Below, one piece after another: positions 1-13,100 of a DNA stretch of 17,535 bases; within the stretch, counting starts at the first letter, position 1; the number at the start of each line of letters is the position of its first letter. This stretch comes from Phoronis ovalis (Eukaryota; Phoronida; Phoronidae), in contig JAOXYB010020438.1 of the NCBI GenBank assembly GCA_028565635.1, positions 1-17,535 of the forward strand, written 5' to 3'. The translations under genes were made by a program, and so were the position numbers. The notes under the pieces were generated by a model, which was not told the origin of the DNA, did not search any database, and was given only the letters and a program-made list of their open reading frames with translations.

Positions 1-1797
1 ATCTCTCACTAGGTGGTTCATATGGTTACAACCTACTGAATAACTGACCAATCAAATGTTAGCATCAACCAACTAATCATATGAAACCAGTTGTAAACAT
101 GTTTTACTCTACCATATCACAATAATTCAATGAATTGAACATTATTCTTAGAAAATAAACTGATAAACTGATGCTATGCTAAAATGTAAACTGTTGAAGA
201 TTTAAAATATATCACATTAGTCACTTAGTAAATATAAATTAACACATTTTTAAATGTAAACCTTTTAAAAAGACAAATATATGCATTTTAAGTACCATTC
301 ATTTGATTTTACATATACACAAGCTCATGCTTTATTAAATGAATCCATATTCATGTAACCACAAATAAAACAAAATACATGGTAAGAATAGTTTATAATA
401 TTGTATATACTGTAAAAAATATAATTATATCGATACATTAAGAAACATTTTGAAGTACATTTAAGCCTTTGAAAATTAGGATGTCAAACATGAAAGCAAA
501 TGAAGATAATAATAAATTAAAGGCAAATTTACATGACCATAAATATGAAACATTCATTCAAATTTTGGTGAAAGAATAACAGGTGTCACTGTTATGTTCA
601 TTGAAGATTAATAGCATGTGGAACATATAGAAATTATTCTTTTAAGATGCACCTACTTCAAGAAGCAATGACTAATAAAATGTTGTATCTGTGGAATAGT
701 TATACCAAGATAGTGACACTTTGATAGGTTTAATTAATCTTACAATAATGTTTTCTGTCAAAAATTTTTAATTTGGAACTATATAACTCAAGTTTTAAAT
801 TTAGTCATATCCATAGCTTTTAATGTGTTTCTTTCAAAGTTTACAAGTGACCTGTATGTTCTGACTATTAAAAGCAAATTGTTCTTTTAATGGATAATAA
901 CATAAACATGCACTACTTTCTATGACATTAACATGCAATTAGCAAATACTTGTGTCACTATGAAATATATACAATACTATACTAAAAAAAAAGCCCAGGG
1001 CTAACAAGCATAAATACGAAAGTATACAGTATTCATCTAACTTTAATTACATATAACTTTTTAACGAAGGGTAAAAAAAAATCACATTGAAAACTTATTT
1101 CTAATCCATTACCGCATAAAACTACTTATTCTACATCTTCTAGAAGTTATCGTTACAGACGAGAAGCATTTCAAAAGATTAACGTAAATTAATAATTATT
1201 TCTAAAAGTATGGGGCAATTTAAACCTTAAATACCTTAAAAATAACTACGTTCCTTACACGCACTCACAATATTTACAAATAAAAAAATTGCACTAATTT
1301 AAAAAACTTATGCTACATTTACCAAAAATATCGTTAATTGCTTATTTCTTCAAAACTACATGTCACAATTAAAAATCACATTTCATATTTTTCCCTTTCT
1401 AATATTCCTATTCCCTGTACTTTTTTCATCCTGGAACAGTTATTATTAGCTAAAAACGGTAAATTTCTTAATATAGCTCATCGCCACGCCAAGGATGATA
1501 ACAATGCTGCATATCCTATAGATAGGATAAGCAGCAAAAAGCCACGTTTTTGAATTCTTACACATGCTGGAACTTGTTACACTGTTTTGGTTTCCTGCTT
1601 GCAATATTGAACAAAGAACTATATCAATGTTAAATAAAAATAGTAACTCATTTTCCTGCCATGTCAAAATACAACCGAACATAAAGATACAACAAAGCTT
1701 TCCACTGGAAAATATGGCACTAGGAAGAATAGCATCCTTTATAAATATATTGAACACAGTTAGTTAATATGTAGTTGCATAAAATAATTCTACTAAC
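1..1797 (-). other. REV3L intron 12, 5' part
   Basis: The intron starts with donor GTTAGT at 1797 and continues out of the window. It is AT-rich with no splice-flanked reading frame resembling the expected next REV3L exon (human EIGGRLLMVETRLANDLAEF). A 30-bp near-palindrome sits at 1506-1535. Otherwise nothing is seen. Confidence 0.8.
1506..1535. repeat. 30-bp near-perfect palindrome
   Basis: GCTGCATATCCTAT and ATAGGATAAGCAGC are inverted 14-bp arms with one mismatch, separated by 2 bp. Too tight a loop for a normal RNA hairpin; more like a DNA palindrome. No function can be assigned. Confidence 0.7.
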
Positions 1798-4700
1798 CTT
1801 GGTCTTTCTGGGACATCCTTAGAGTTACTACAGAAGGCTTCCTGATGGTTAAATTCAACCAGTTGATTTTGTTCCAAACTCTTCCCAACATCATTTTTAG
1901 TTGGTGGAAAACAAGCCGGCGTCAATATAACACACCTTTTTCCTGCATCTAACTGGGCAATGTTGTCAAAGGGTGTATTTGCTGTAAGTGAGCTCAAAAC
2001 ATCTTCCTTGGATGTACTTTCGATATAATTGGAACTCGAATTATTGAGTGAAATAAAATCACAGTTATGTTCATTAGACAAATTAGGTGGGGAAAATGAG
2101 TCTTGTGTGTTGCATCTTGATAAGTTGTCATTTGATTTGGTCAATTCAAAAAGCACAGGCACAGAATTCTTACCTGGCTTAATGTTATTAATGTCACTTC
2201 CAGTAATGTGGTTTGCAACTATCGGGTTTTCCAGTGTCAAAACAGGCAACTCCAAACTTTCAATTCTAACCGATCGCTTGATAGCGGATTTATGTTCTTT
2301 AATGCTATGTGTTTCAGAAATTGGAAAACTGTCATCTTCAGATGGACTCTCTGGTATTGTATTAATTTGGACAGTTTCAGTCTCACTCATATCAGAATCT
2401 AGCAAAGGGTAACATACTAAATCTTTTGAATTGGTACATTTATCAGAAAACCATCTCTGTTTATTAATAGAATTATGGGTAAGAGAACTGTCACTACTCT
2501 CAAAATCACCAGAATTACTGCTGTTACTGTCATTCTCATTATCACTTAGACAAGTTGGAGAGAAAGGTGATGGAGGTGAGGATCGTCCATCTTCAGAAGG
2601 TTCTGGTGACACATATGCCATATTAAACAAAGCATCCTGATATCCAAAATCATCACAACTGCCAACTACATCCTGATTATTAGGGAAAATATTATTTTCA
2701 AATATAAATTTGTTTAATGTTAATTTTTTACCAAGACCCACATTAAATTTATCAGGTTCTTGAACATCACATTCTGTAACAGTTTTCTTATTCAAGCCAT
2801 GTCCTCGTCTAGTTGTAACAAACATGTCTCTTAGTCCTGCTGAATAACAGGCAGATTCTTTATTGCTACTGGCTGTCTTATTGTTATTACATGGTTTAAA
2901 ATTCAGTATTGGACTTTCCTCTTGTGGACAAACCAAGACTGCACGTGGCCTAATTTGAGTACAATCGATATGTTCAATTACAACATCTTTTCTTGATAAA
3001 GACTCTAAATTGTCTGCTTCCTTTTGGTCAACACTATTGGAATCTGGTACATTATCATTTAATCTACATGAATCACTTGTTTCCCTATTTGCCAGGTCAA
3101 CAATTTCACACTTTTCATTTGAAAGGACAGTTTCAGCATCTTCTGCATTATGTCTAATTAAGTCATCACCTGCATCGTTTTTTTTGCATGTAACATGCAT
3201 CTTGCTAGCACATCCATTCCCGACAATTTTATCTGCTGTTTGCTCAATTTTTTTATGTCTCAACCATTTCAAAACTTGATGTCCTGAGAAATCACTCAAT
3301 ATTTTTCCTGAAGAACTTGAGGAAACTAAATTATCCTTTTCGTCACTTGCATAGTGATGACTTTTTTTCTGTTCAGAATGTATGAAATTTAATGGTATTT
3401 TTCTAGGACTTCTTTCAAGTCTCTTTCTCTTATGGGCTTTTAGTGTAGCAAAATTATTTTTATCAAAATTTAAGGCAGATCGGACTGTTTTTGAAGTGCA
3501 CAATGGTGTAGTTTTGTCGCAGATGCTACGAACATTATTTTGCTTCTTCCTGACGTTATCTTGTTGCAAATACTCATTAGTTGGTGAAATGTCACAAGGG
3601 CCAAAATCCTCTACTATTTGTAATCCATTACTACTTCCATAAAAAGCACCATTTTGCCATTCTCTTAAATTAACTATATCTGACATCAAATGCAACTTTT
3701 TCAACAAAACTCTCATCGATTTGTAGCCTTTAAATTTTTTTATGATATACATGATTTTTACTTGATTATGTTTTTTTTCCTGAAGTTTAACCCGCTTTTG
3801 CTCTGCCAAGAAAGCTTGTTTCCCTGCTGCAGATTCTGCTTTTTTAAAGATAGTATTTTCATTATATGATTGTGGTAACTGAGACATTTGTCGCAACTGA
3901 TAGGTTGGTTCAGAAGCTATACGCTTTAATTTTAATTTGCCGGACATTTCATCCATGGAAATTATACTGAATAAATCAGTTGATGATAGCCGAGAGTTTA
4001 ATGTTTCTTGAGTAAATGCCATTTCTTGCGGTAAAGATAAAGTGTTCATTTCTTTCTTGGGGCTTTCTGTGACATCATGTAATTCTAGTTCTCTTGCATG
4101 ATTAAGATCACGTTCAGGACTGGAACAAGAACTGGCCATTTTTTCCTGGCTGGTTGATTTTCTATTTGTACTTGTAGTACTCTCATGGTGAGCATTGTTT
4201 GTCTGTAACTTAGTTGCATTTTCGAAATCGTTTTCCTGGATGTCCATGCCAAATTTTGAAGGCAAAACCATTAAATGTTTTTTGGAGTTCATATTTTTAA
4301 ATTTAATCACACTATTTTCATAATTCAAATCGGAGTTCTCCTGAATTATGGTATCAGTATTGGCATGTTCATTTAAAACCTCTTCGTACCCATTACTGCT
4401 ATCATTTAGACTCGCTAATGTCGCACTATGTAATTCCTCTAAGCACTTTCCGATAGTTTTCTTTTTTAGAGGCACATCCCTTGATGTTCTAAGCCTTTTT
4501 ACATAGCAACGGTCCACCTTTTTTCGAGAGCTCTTTTTCAAAATTTTGGGTAACTCATTTCTGAAGTGCACAGAAACAATTTCTGTTGTAGGTTCACTAT
4601 GCTCATCACTACGGTTTGTCTTATCCGCAATATCCCTACCAAAACTATTTGCTAATTCTCCATTCATCAGTTCAAATAAATTTGACACACCATAATTCGT

Positions 4701-7126
4701 TGTTTCTTTTGCAGGTATAGCAGATTTCAAAATTTGTGCAATATCAATGTCATTATCATTATTTGTTGAAATGTTTTCAATTTTATCTTTGCAGTTATTT
4801 CCATTCTTGCAGATGGAATGTTCTTTATTTTGATGTTGATAAACTTGATTTTCATTTGTACTTGCATCTCCGCTAAAGCAATTGCTGCAATTTTTCTTGT
4901 CATTGCCCTCAACTATATCATACATTTTCCCTTCTTTTATTTTAATACTACTGCTTTCAACCACAATTTCACTGTCATTAAAATGCATATCATAATCATT
5001 ACTTGTGATACCAAGTTTATCTTCTGAATCAATCACATCTCTTATTTCATTATTTCCCGCATTTGCTGAATTTGATTTCGATAAAATACATGCTGCAGCA
5101 TCAGTGTTTATGTTATTAGAACTTTCTGATTTACCACAACTCTCATCTAAATTATCATGCTTTTTTAATACTAATGAAAATGGCAACCATCTGGAAGTCT
5201 GTTCATTCGTATTGTTACTAGGTGATGTGCAACCAACTTCAACATGATCTACGGTTGAGTTACAAGTTTGATCTTGTTTTAAATTCTCCACAACTGAGTT
5301 TGCAATACAAACATCTGTCTTACTAATATACACCTGTTCTTTTCCTATTTTCTTTAAATCATACACAGAAGACTGTGAATGAGATATTTTAAGATCTTTC
5401 ATTTCTTTTAACTGATCATTAGCACCAGATATAATACTAGAGAGAAGCACACTTCTAGAAGAATCACATGTTCTTATTTCATCCTGGGAATTAGTCAAGT
5501 CAATACACGCTAACAGTGACCTTTGAGCTAAATTCTTCTGTTTCTTTTTTAAAGAAAGCCTTTTCTTGCGCTCTGCTAGTGTTGGTACAAGAGGTTGAAC
5601 TCTTTTCTGCACAAGTTTCCTTTGGTTAGCGCTGTTCAGTCTCTTGAATGTGAAGCATTTAGTCTTATCACATTTCCAACTATGACTACCTGTGTTAAGC
5701 TCTAAATTTTCTTTACCACCGAGATCTTGCGTATCTTTTAAAGGTAACCTAATAGAACATCTACGAGAATCTGAGACTTTTAATTCCAAGTGATCATGGC
5801 TGTCATCAGATGGATTCAGGAGTTCTTCTACAGATAAATTTTCAAAAAACTGCCAATTCCCTGATTTGTCATTAGAATCTAGGTCATTCCCCAAAAAGGC
5901 CTGAGAAGTATCTAAATTTTGAGTACAGACATTTTTGGAAAAAGCAAACAACGATTGCCTTGGTCTCTTTGTAGAGCTATTGTCAGACAAATTTTTCATT
6001 AAATCTTCAAAAGAATTACTTGTTGAAAGTCCTGAAGTACTCATACAGGAGACTTCCGCTGATGCATATTCTGTTGAAATGTCACCTCTATTCATGGATT
6101 TACTTCTCTGAGAGCATGGAATTATATTTGGTGTCACTGATCTGCTTTTATCGTGCAGCCTCATATTAGAAAATCCGTCACAGCTTTTACTTTCCTCACA
6201 ACCATTCTGTAATCTTACATCATGCAAAACAGGAGATAAAACAGGTGATTCATACAGTATGTCAAAGCTCTTCGAATTCTCATCCATCGTATCTAAGTCT
6301 GTACTAAAAACATGTGAACTATCTGATTGAAGAATTGTTTTACCACAGACCTTATTTGGTGATAAGGCAAGAAAAACGTTTCTTTCCTCATCTACTTTCT
6401 GTGTAGGCCTCAATTCTTCTACTGCATTTAGTTGTAATTTCTGCTTACATTCAAAAGATGTTTCTTTAGTAAATCCTGTATTATCAGGTCTGTTACCAGT
6501 CCAGGTTATTATCCCTTTATCACAATCACTTTGGTAATCTTCAAATAAGTCTTCAGAAATATCCTCAATTAATCTTATTTCATCCTGTTCTGAGGATTTT
6601 GTATTCAACTCCTGGGCTCCTTTGGTTTCTAGCATATTCTGGATATTACACAGTGAGTGGATGTCACTGTTATTTTCATCATTAATATTATTGCTTTGTA
6701 CAGTGCTTAATGAGTCCTGAAGAAATGTTTTTTTACAATTATCTCCAAACATAATATCAGAAAGTACAATGCTTGGAGATCCAATGCCATTTTTCCTTGT
6801 TTTGTAATTAGTTTCATTGGAAATACATGAGTTTAATTTTGCAACCTTAGGTTTTGCAATATCACTCAAAACAACTTTAGGAAAGATGTTTTTTCTCTCA
6901 CATGGGTAATTTTTTTCAGATAATAGTTTCTCTGAGTAAAAAGAACCCTCATCCAGTACATTTTCACTACGACATAAACTTGTTTTCGATAATTGTTCTT
7001 TACTTCTCAAATTTTCTAGGGGAACTATAGAATGACACAACTCTGCTCGCTGTAGTAGTACAGACTCCCCAGTCTTCATCAATGGACCAGTTGTACCCAT
7101 TCGCTTCTTCATTTTAGTAAATAACC
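1798..7126 (-). CDS. REV3L: REV3L giant exon 12 (disordered linker and REV7-binding motif)
   Basis: This is a single 5,329-nt open exon encoding residues 530-2305 plus two bases of codon 2306. The acceptor is TTATTGTAG|GG and the donor CCAAG|GTTAGT. The protein is rich in Ser, Asn, Asp and Lys and looks disordered, with islands of conservation: FPKVVLSDIAKPKVAKLNS (residues 611-629), a basic cluster (1049-1060), VKIMYIIKKFKGYK (from 1652), and the REV7-binding motif with its downstream QEAFCSNSKDVPERPR. That last stretch matches human QEPFCSNPSDVPEKPR. Vertebrate REV3L also has one giant exon here, about 4.2 kb as I recall, so this one is about 1.1 kb longer. Overlapping open frames on either strand inside it are shadows. 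Confidence 0.95.
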
Positions 7127-10100
7127 CTACAATAACATACATTCTTAAACATTAAGAAAACCATATCAACTACAAACAATACCCATACCTGCATAACATT
7201 ATTTAGAATGGGGCACAAATTCCATGTTTATTTACATTTGTGACATGTACAAAGTTAGTCAATGATCCCATTTATTGAAAATTTTCTATTATCAGTAGTG
7301 ATGTTTTCCTAACCTAGTGATGGCTTCCAGTCACGAATATTGTGTATTACATAGATTTGCAACTTTAAACATGTCAGAAAACATCTAAAGATGTACTTTA
7401 GTAAATTGACAAATTCATTACTTTACTAAAAGTAACTAGATATTAAATTGCGAAGCTTTAGCTTCATTTAATCTACAACAAATTGTTGTGTTTCTGTGTT
7501 TACTTGTCTTCTTTTCATCTGCTGGTCCATCATACTGTGGAATGTCTTGAAGTTGTGAGCTACTCCAAGACAGATCCATCCCACCAAGATCAAAGTCAAC
7601 AGCTGCATCACTGAAAATTTCAAAAATCTGTTCTAACAACAAGTGACAAAAAAACAAGATTTAACTAAAAAGATTGAATATGAAAGGTTCAATTCCCGAG
7701 CATGGGCCGCAATATTACCTACGACAGCATCTTCAAATGACATTTGAGACTCCATACATATAACAAGTTGTCTACAACGACAAATGCCCATCTCATTAGA
7801 GTGCTTGATGAATATGGGCAATATGTGGTCTGTAGGTAGGGAATGAATGCCCATCTCATTAGAGTGTTTGGTGATTATGGGCAATATGTGGTCTGTAGGT
7901 AGGGAATGCAATTTATGAAACATTTTTGATTTGGTAGACATTCTTAGAATCATAATACACCCAAGTACTTCAAAAAGTCGAAGGTATCTCTTATAGTACA
8001 TTCATGAATCCACCTTCGAATTGTTCAGTCAGCGCTTCATTTTTCTGGAAAAGTGGTGTAATGTGACTTGCCCTCTCAGGAACAAATGGCCATGTTGGGA
8101 ATAATGTGGGTCAGAATAACTGACCTGTGCTGTTACCTGTATTTACCCTGTACCAAATATGAATCTGGTCCAATATAAACTGAAGCAGTTATTGTGAGAC
8201 AAAAAATGCTAATCACAACAAAAAATCTCAAAAGATTTTGTTACTTTCATGTGCTTTTTTGCATATAATTTACATTAAACTTTTCAAAGAAAATGACATC
8301 TAAATGACATGAAAACATCATTTTTGGTAGTTTCATGCAATTTTAAGATTTTGACCTTTGGTCTGAAGGTTAACTCTTCCTGTCCTGCATATGGCACATG
8401 CCAAACCACAAACCCGTAACACCACTTGTTACGACCTCTTTCCTGTAGAAATTTGACTCCTGACCTTATTTTTGTTTGTCTCCTTCCCCACTGGGTCTAT
8501 ACAAGTTTTACCCCTGTAGCTCAAATCGTTTCCGAAATATTGAGGTTTAAATATTGGAAAAAAAACCCAGTACAATTACTATGCAAAAGTGTACGGTGCA
8601 GAAGATAAGTGCACGGTGCTGAAGATGAGTGTGCGGCGCAGTGTAAAAAGTGGTCATGGAGAACGCTGCTCTCTCCGCAACAAAATTATGGCTGCCAGTT
8701 GGCCACATTGAAGTAATCTTGGTCAAAATTATACCCAATCTGTACTTTGACCTGTGCTGATGGGACAAAAGCTGAAGCTATTATTGCAGAGTACAATCTT
8801 GAAACATGGCCACCAGTTGACCATCTTGGAAGTGATCCAGGTCAAACTTATTATCAACCTGCACTTTGTCCTGTATTTACTGCACTTAATATGAAGCTGA
8901 TCGAATAAAAACTGAAGCAGTTATTGCGAGAGAGAAGAAAGTGTTATGCACAGCAAAAAATGTTGAAGCTATGTGCTATGCTACTTCTTATGATCATTTT
9001 AAAATGTCACCTAGTATATCACACTCACCAAACTACGACCTTCTTAGAACTACCTTCGAATAGTGCGTTGTCTTTGCGGCTATAGACGCAACGTGACCTG
9101 CCCTCTTAGAAACAAACATGGCTACCAGTCAACCATATTAGAATGACATTTATTTACCCTATACTAAATATGAAACTGAATGGGTAAAAATTGAAGCTTT
9201 TATCGCGAGACAAAGGAAAGTGTTACATATGATGACGACGATGTCTTCATTACGACTGTGTGGATGAGAATAAGAATAAGTAAGTAGCTTTTTCTGGAGA
9301 TTTTCAAAACTATTAAAGTTCACTCACCACATGTCTACATCATTTTCTGTATTTTCGATTTCTAATGAGCGTATTGCCTGCTGCTGACTACAACTTTTCA
9401 AGCTTTCCCAATCTTCCCAAATTTGCTGAGTCATTTCTAAAGTTTCCTTTTCATCTTCATCAATTGTTTCTTGAGAACATGCAATCTTAGATAAAATGCT
9501 ATCACAGTTGTCAAAACTCTGGCTTGACAACTGGCTTGCATCATTTCTCTGGGATGCATTGTTGTCTGCTAGGGAAAGCAGTATATTAGCTAAGGTCTGA
9601 TCTTGAGTGTCAACTAAAAGAAAACAGCATATTTTGCATAAAAATTATTATCATATAGTCACACAGCATCCGATGTAAAATTAGTGTTCGAGTATTTGAG
9701 CTCTATGGCGAAGTGTTCAAACAAATGTTTTTTTTTTTCCAAAATGCCCAGTTACTCAAACAATACTTACTTTAGTTGATGCTTTTAAAAGTTAGGGCAT
9801 CTTCAAATATGATTATTCATGTCAAAAGATTTGGATTTATAGTATTCATTTTCGTACATCTTTTTATATCTACAGCATTTTATTATACCACCAAGAACTA
9901 TTAGTCCTTACATGAATGTTAAATATATAAAGACAAATAATGATCATTCTGTTTAATTTAATAAAAATGCATTACACCTTATGAACAAAGTGTGAGTTTA
10001 ATTACATGTACATTTAAATTACCTAAACTTTCTGGACTTTCTTGAAAGCTTTGACTTGATGTGACCACACTTTGAAGAGATGCCATATCAACTACAGCTT

Positions 10101-13100
10101 CATTTCTTTCAAATTTATTTAAAATTGAATCAGTGGAAGAATCAATACTTCCTGCAAATGGAAAAAAAATATTTAATTCAACTATAGTCCTATGACAATA
10201 CAATCTACAGGATAATTATCTTCAAATGCACTGTCTTCAAACACATTATCTTCAAACACACTGCGAAGAGTTAGTCTATGTACTAGAAGACAATACATTA
10301 CTATTGGATGGGAAGATCAATTGTGTCCTTAGATCATATTTTAATTTAGCATAATAATGTTCATAATGTTTCATGTTTATACTTCTGTATTCCTTGTTTT
10401 ACCTTAATATGCAGTTAAAATTCTAAAAATTATCTAACAGCATATTTTTACCTAGAGTCCAGTGAGTAAAAGTAAACAAAATAACAAAAGGAAACAATAA
10501 ACATAGTTAGTTATTTAGTTACTACCTTGATCTTGAGAAGAATGATCTACAACAAAACTTGCTGGTGTAACAGGATATGGAGTAAACTGGGAACCAGTAG
10601 CCTTTTTAGGTGTACTTTTAACTGAATGTAGTATATGGTGCAAACGTTGTTTCAGTATCTGTTCACTTTCAGTAAATGGGAGACTTTTCCTATCTGAGAG
10701 TAAAAAACATGATTAACATTATTAAAAGAATCACTGAGTAATAAAAAATACAATGCAACAAGTGTGAATGAAAAGTATGTCAACATGCAATTGTTGATAA
10801 TTTAATAATTTTTTTATGTAAAAATTAAAAGTCTAGATTACTTCAGTTAGCAAGTTACAACAATTACTTATGCAACTCTAATATATAATAAATGAACCAT
10901 GTACATCTAATCCCGTTTTTTTTTGCAACAACCAACTCCTTTTGCTTATTTGTTAGTATAAACATTATATTGTTTTTTTTTAGCTTGATTCTACTGGTAA
11001 AAAGATTTTTGTCCTTTTTGTTGTAAATGATCTAACTCTGATGGTAAACAATTTCCCATGTTAATGGAATATCCTAGACAGTACTTGAATTTAATATTAC
11101 CTTGGGATTCAGCTTGGGAAATCTGTGAGTCATCCCCTAGTTCCCTTCGTCTTTGCCTCTCATCATCCCAGATTGCCACTAGGCCAGGATTTGTACCTAG
11201 ATTGGCTATAAATAAGTAGACACATTACTTCACAAGGTTCTTTAATCAATTCACTGGTGATACTTATTAAGTAAGCCTTCCGTTTCTTCTAACTACTAAA
11301 TCAACACACACGTTAGAACAAAACTCACTCTTAGGTATCAGGCAATGTAAACATGCAATAAACAAACCATTTATGTCCAGCCGATTGAAAATATCTGCCG
11401 CCACAGCATCTACCTCCAATTCACATGTACTCTGACAATCACAGTCCAAAATGAGGTCACTGAAACAGTTATAAAGTAGTATTAAGCATAAAAAACAAAG
11501 CACTTTGAAAGATAAACACAAGAAAACTACAGCGTGTTAAGCCTTCTTCTATGGTACTTTTTGAAATGAACAACCCATTACATATGATATATTGTGTCGT
11601 ACAGTAAAATTGCTGCTGTACACGACCCTAATGTTACCTTGGTATGGTGTCATTATCCCATTTTTGGTAGCTTGTTTTGTTGAGTGAGAAACTATTATCA
11701 GTATCCAAGGATTCTGGAGATACAAGTGTTGGGCTTTTCAAATACTTTTCTCTAGTTTGCTTTCCATTGTTTCCTAAAAACAAATTAGCATATGCAAAAT
11801 ATATAGAAAAATTAGCACAAGCTCAATATGTAAAACAATAGATCAGTAATTTGTAACTATGCTGGGTACAGTGGAAAGACAATATAAAATATATTTCTAT
11901 CAAACTTTTAGGTAAAAGATTGAAGAGGACAAAGCTTAAAAAGAAAGCCAAGACAACTTTTAAGGCTTTCATATCTGTAAATAGTAACTTTAAAATAAAC
12001 ATCTCTTTTGTTATTAGCCTCTTTTTAACTTAGTGAAAGCAATATAATTTCACAAACCTTCGCAATTATTATTTCTCCGAAACTTGACAGTAGCTAGATT
12101 GATCAGATTCATACCATATAAATTGAAGTCAATGAAAAACTGTAGAGTAAAGGGAATGTGTGCTTCGTGAGGTTGAAATGATTTATTCATTACTGCTCCA
12201 CCAACTAACAAATCAGCAACTCTGAAAGTTTAAATTCACAAGTACTAAAAACACCTTCAGAAATGAAGCAATTGTTATTTCCCTTCAACCTTTCCATAGC
12301 TGTCTAATCTCCTGTAGTGAGTGGAGGACTCCTGTTTTCGTATATCAGTTTCCACCATTACTAATTTGTGATAATTTTTTTTAAAGAAATTGCTGATGAG
12401 ACTTTTTAAAATAAAGGACTTTAGCTTATTATCAGTGTCAGAAAGTACATGCAGCTTTCTAAAGGATAATATTTATAGTTATTTATTTTTTAAATTTTAC
12501 TGACAAACGTCCTTATAATCATGCAACAGATTTCTACAGGTATAATTCACATGGTAGAAGCATGTGCCATAAAATAATTAAGAAACTATCATGAAATGGT
12601 ATTGTGTAATAGGGATATAGTATTTTAAAAGCTGCTTTGGTTAATAACAAGGTCAACAAGAACTTACTTCCTAACCAGTAAGGGATTGTACAAGTAAATC
12701 TTAATGAACTGCTGTTCGCATGGATGATAACCATAAAACGGCCTGGAAAAGAAAACAGTCAATAGTACAATATAATGGCAATAAAAATAATTACGTCATT
12801 CAAAGTGCTAAAATTCATGAGTATCAGAACTTGACGCTGATAAAATAATTAAAAAGGACAATGACTATACATTTGAAAGATAAAACAAGAAAAAGCTAGT
12901 ATTTGTTAAAAGGTGCTAAAAGGACTGTCTTTGCTAAATAAATGTCTTTAAACAATTTTCAGTCCCTGCATTTCTAATGATGACATAACATGTGCTTATT
13001 GCACCACTTTTAATAATGTTGTAACCAGGGTTGTCTTTGATGCCTACTGGCTACTTGAATAAATCTAGTTCTTCGTGTTACATTTACTCTTCTTGGCTAA

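Larger units (their letters stand above)
7611..9327 (-). other. REV3L intron 10 (repeat nest)
   Basis: A 1,717-bp GT-AG intron with strong donor GTGAGT and acceptor GAAATTTTCAG. Its base composition is less AT-rich than the neighbouring introns. Most of its length is diverged interspersed repeat copies (8012-9222), a 63-bp tandem duplication (7784-7909) and a 20-bp tandem repeat (8589-8648). Confidence 0.85.

Noticed and set aside
1446-1757. 103-codon minus-strand open frame just downstream of the giant exon
   Set aside because: It lies in intron 12 after the GTTAGT donor, shows no homology to the expected next REV3L exon, and overlaps equally open plus-strand frames; a chance frame in AT-rich DNA.
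2029-5247. Several plus-strand and one other minus-strand open frames of 60-127 codons inside the giant exon
   Set aside because: They are shadows of the REV3L coding frame; their translations are low-complexity Leu/Ser/Phe-rich and lack motifs.
7686-7696. GGTTCAATTCC, matching a tRNA B box
   Set aside because: No A box at a suitable distance upstream, and the flanking bases do not form a T-arm stem, so neither a tRNA nor a clear tRNA-derived SINE head.
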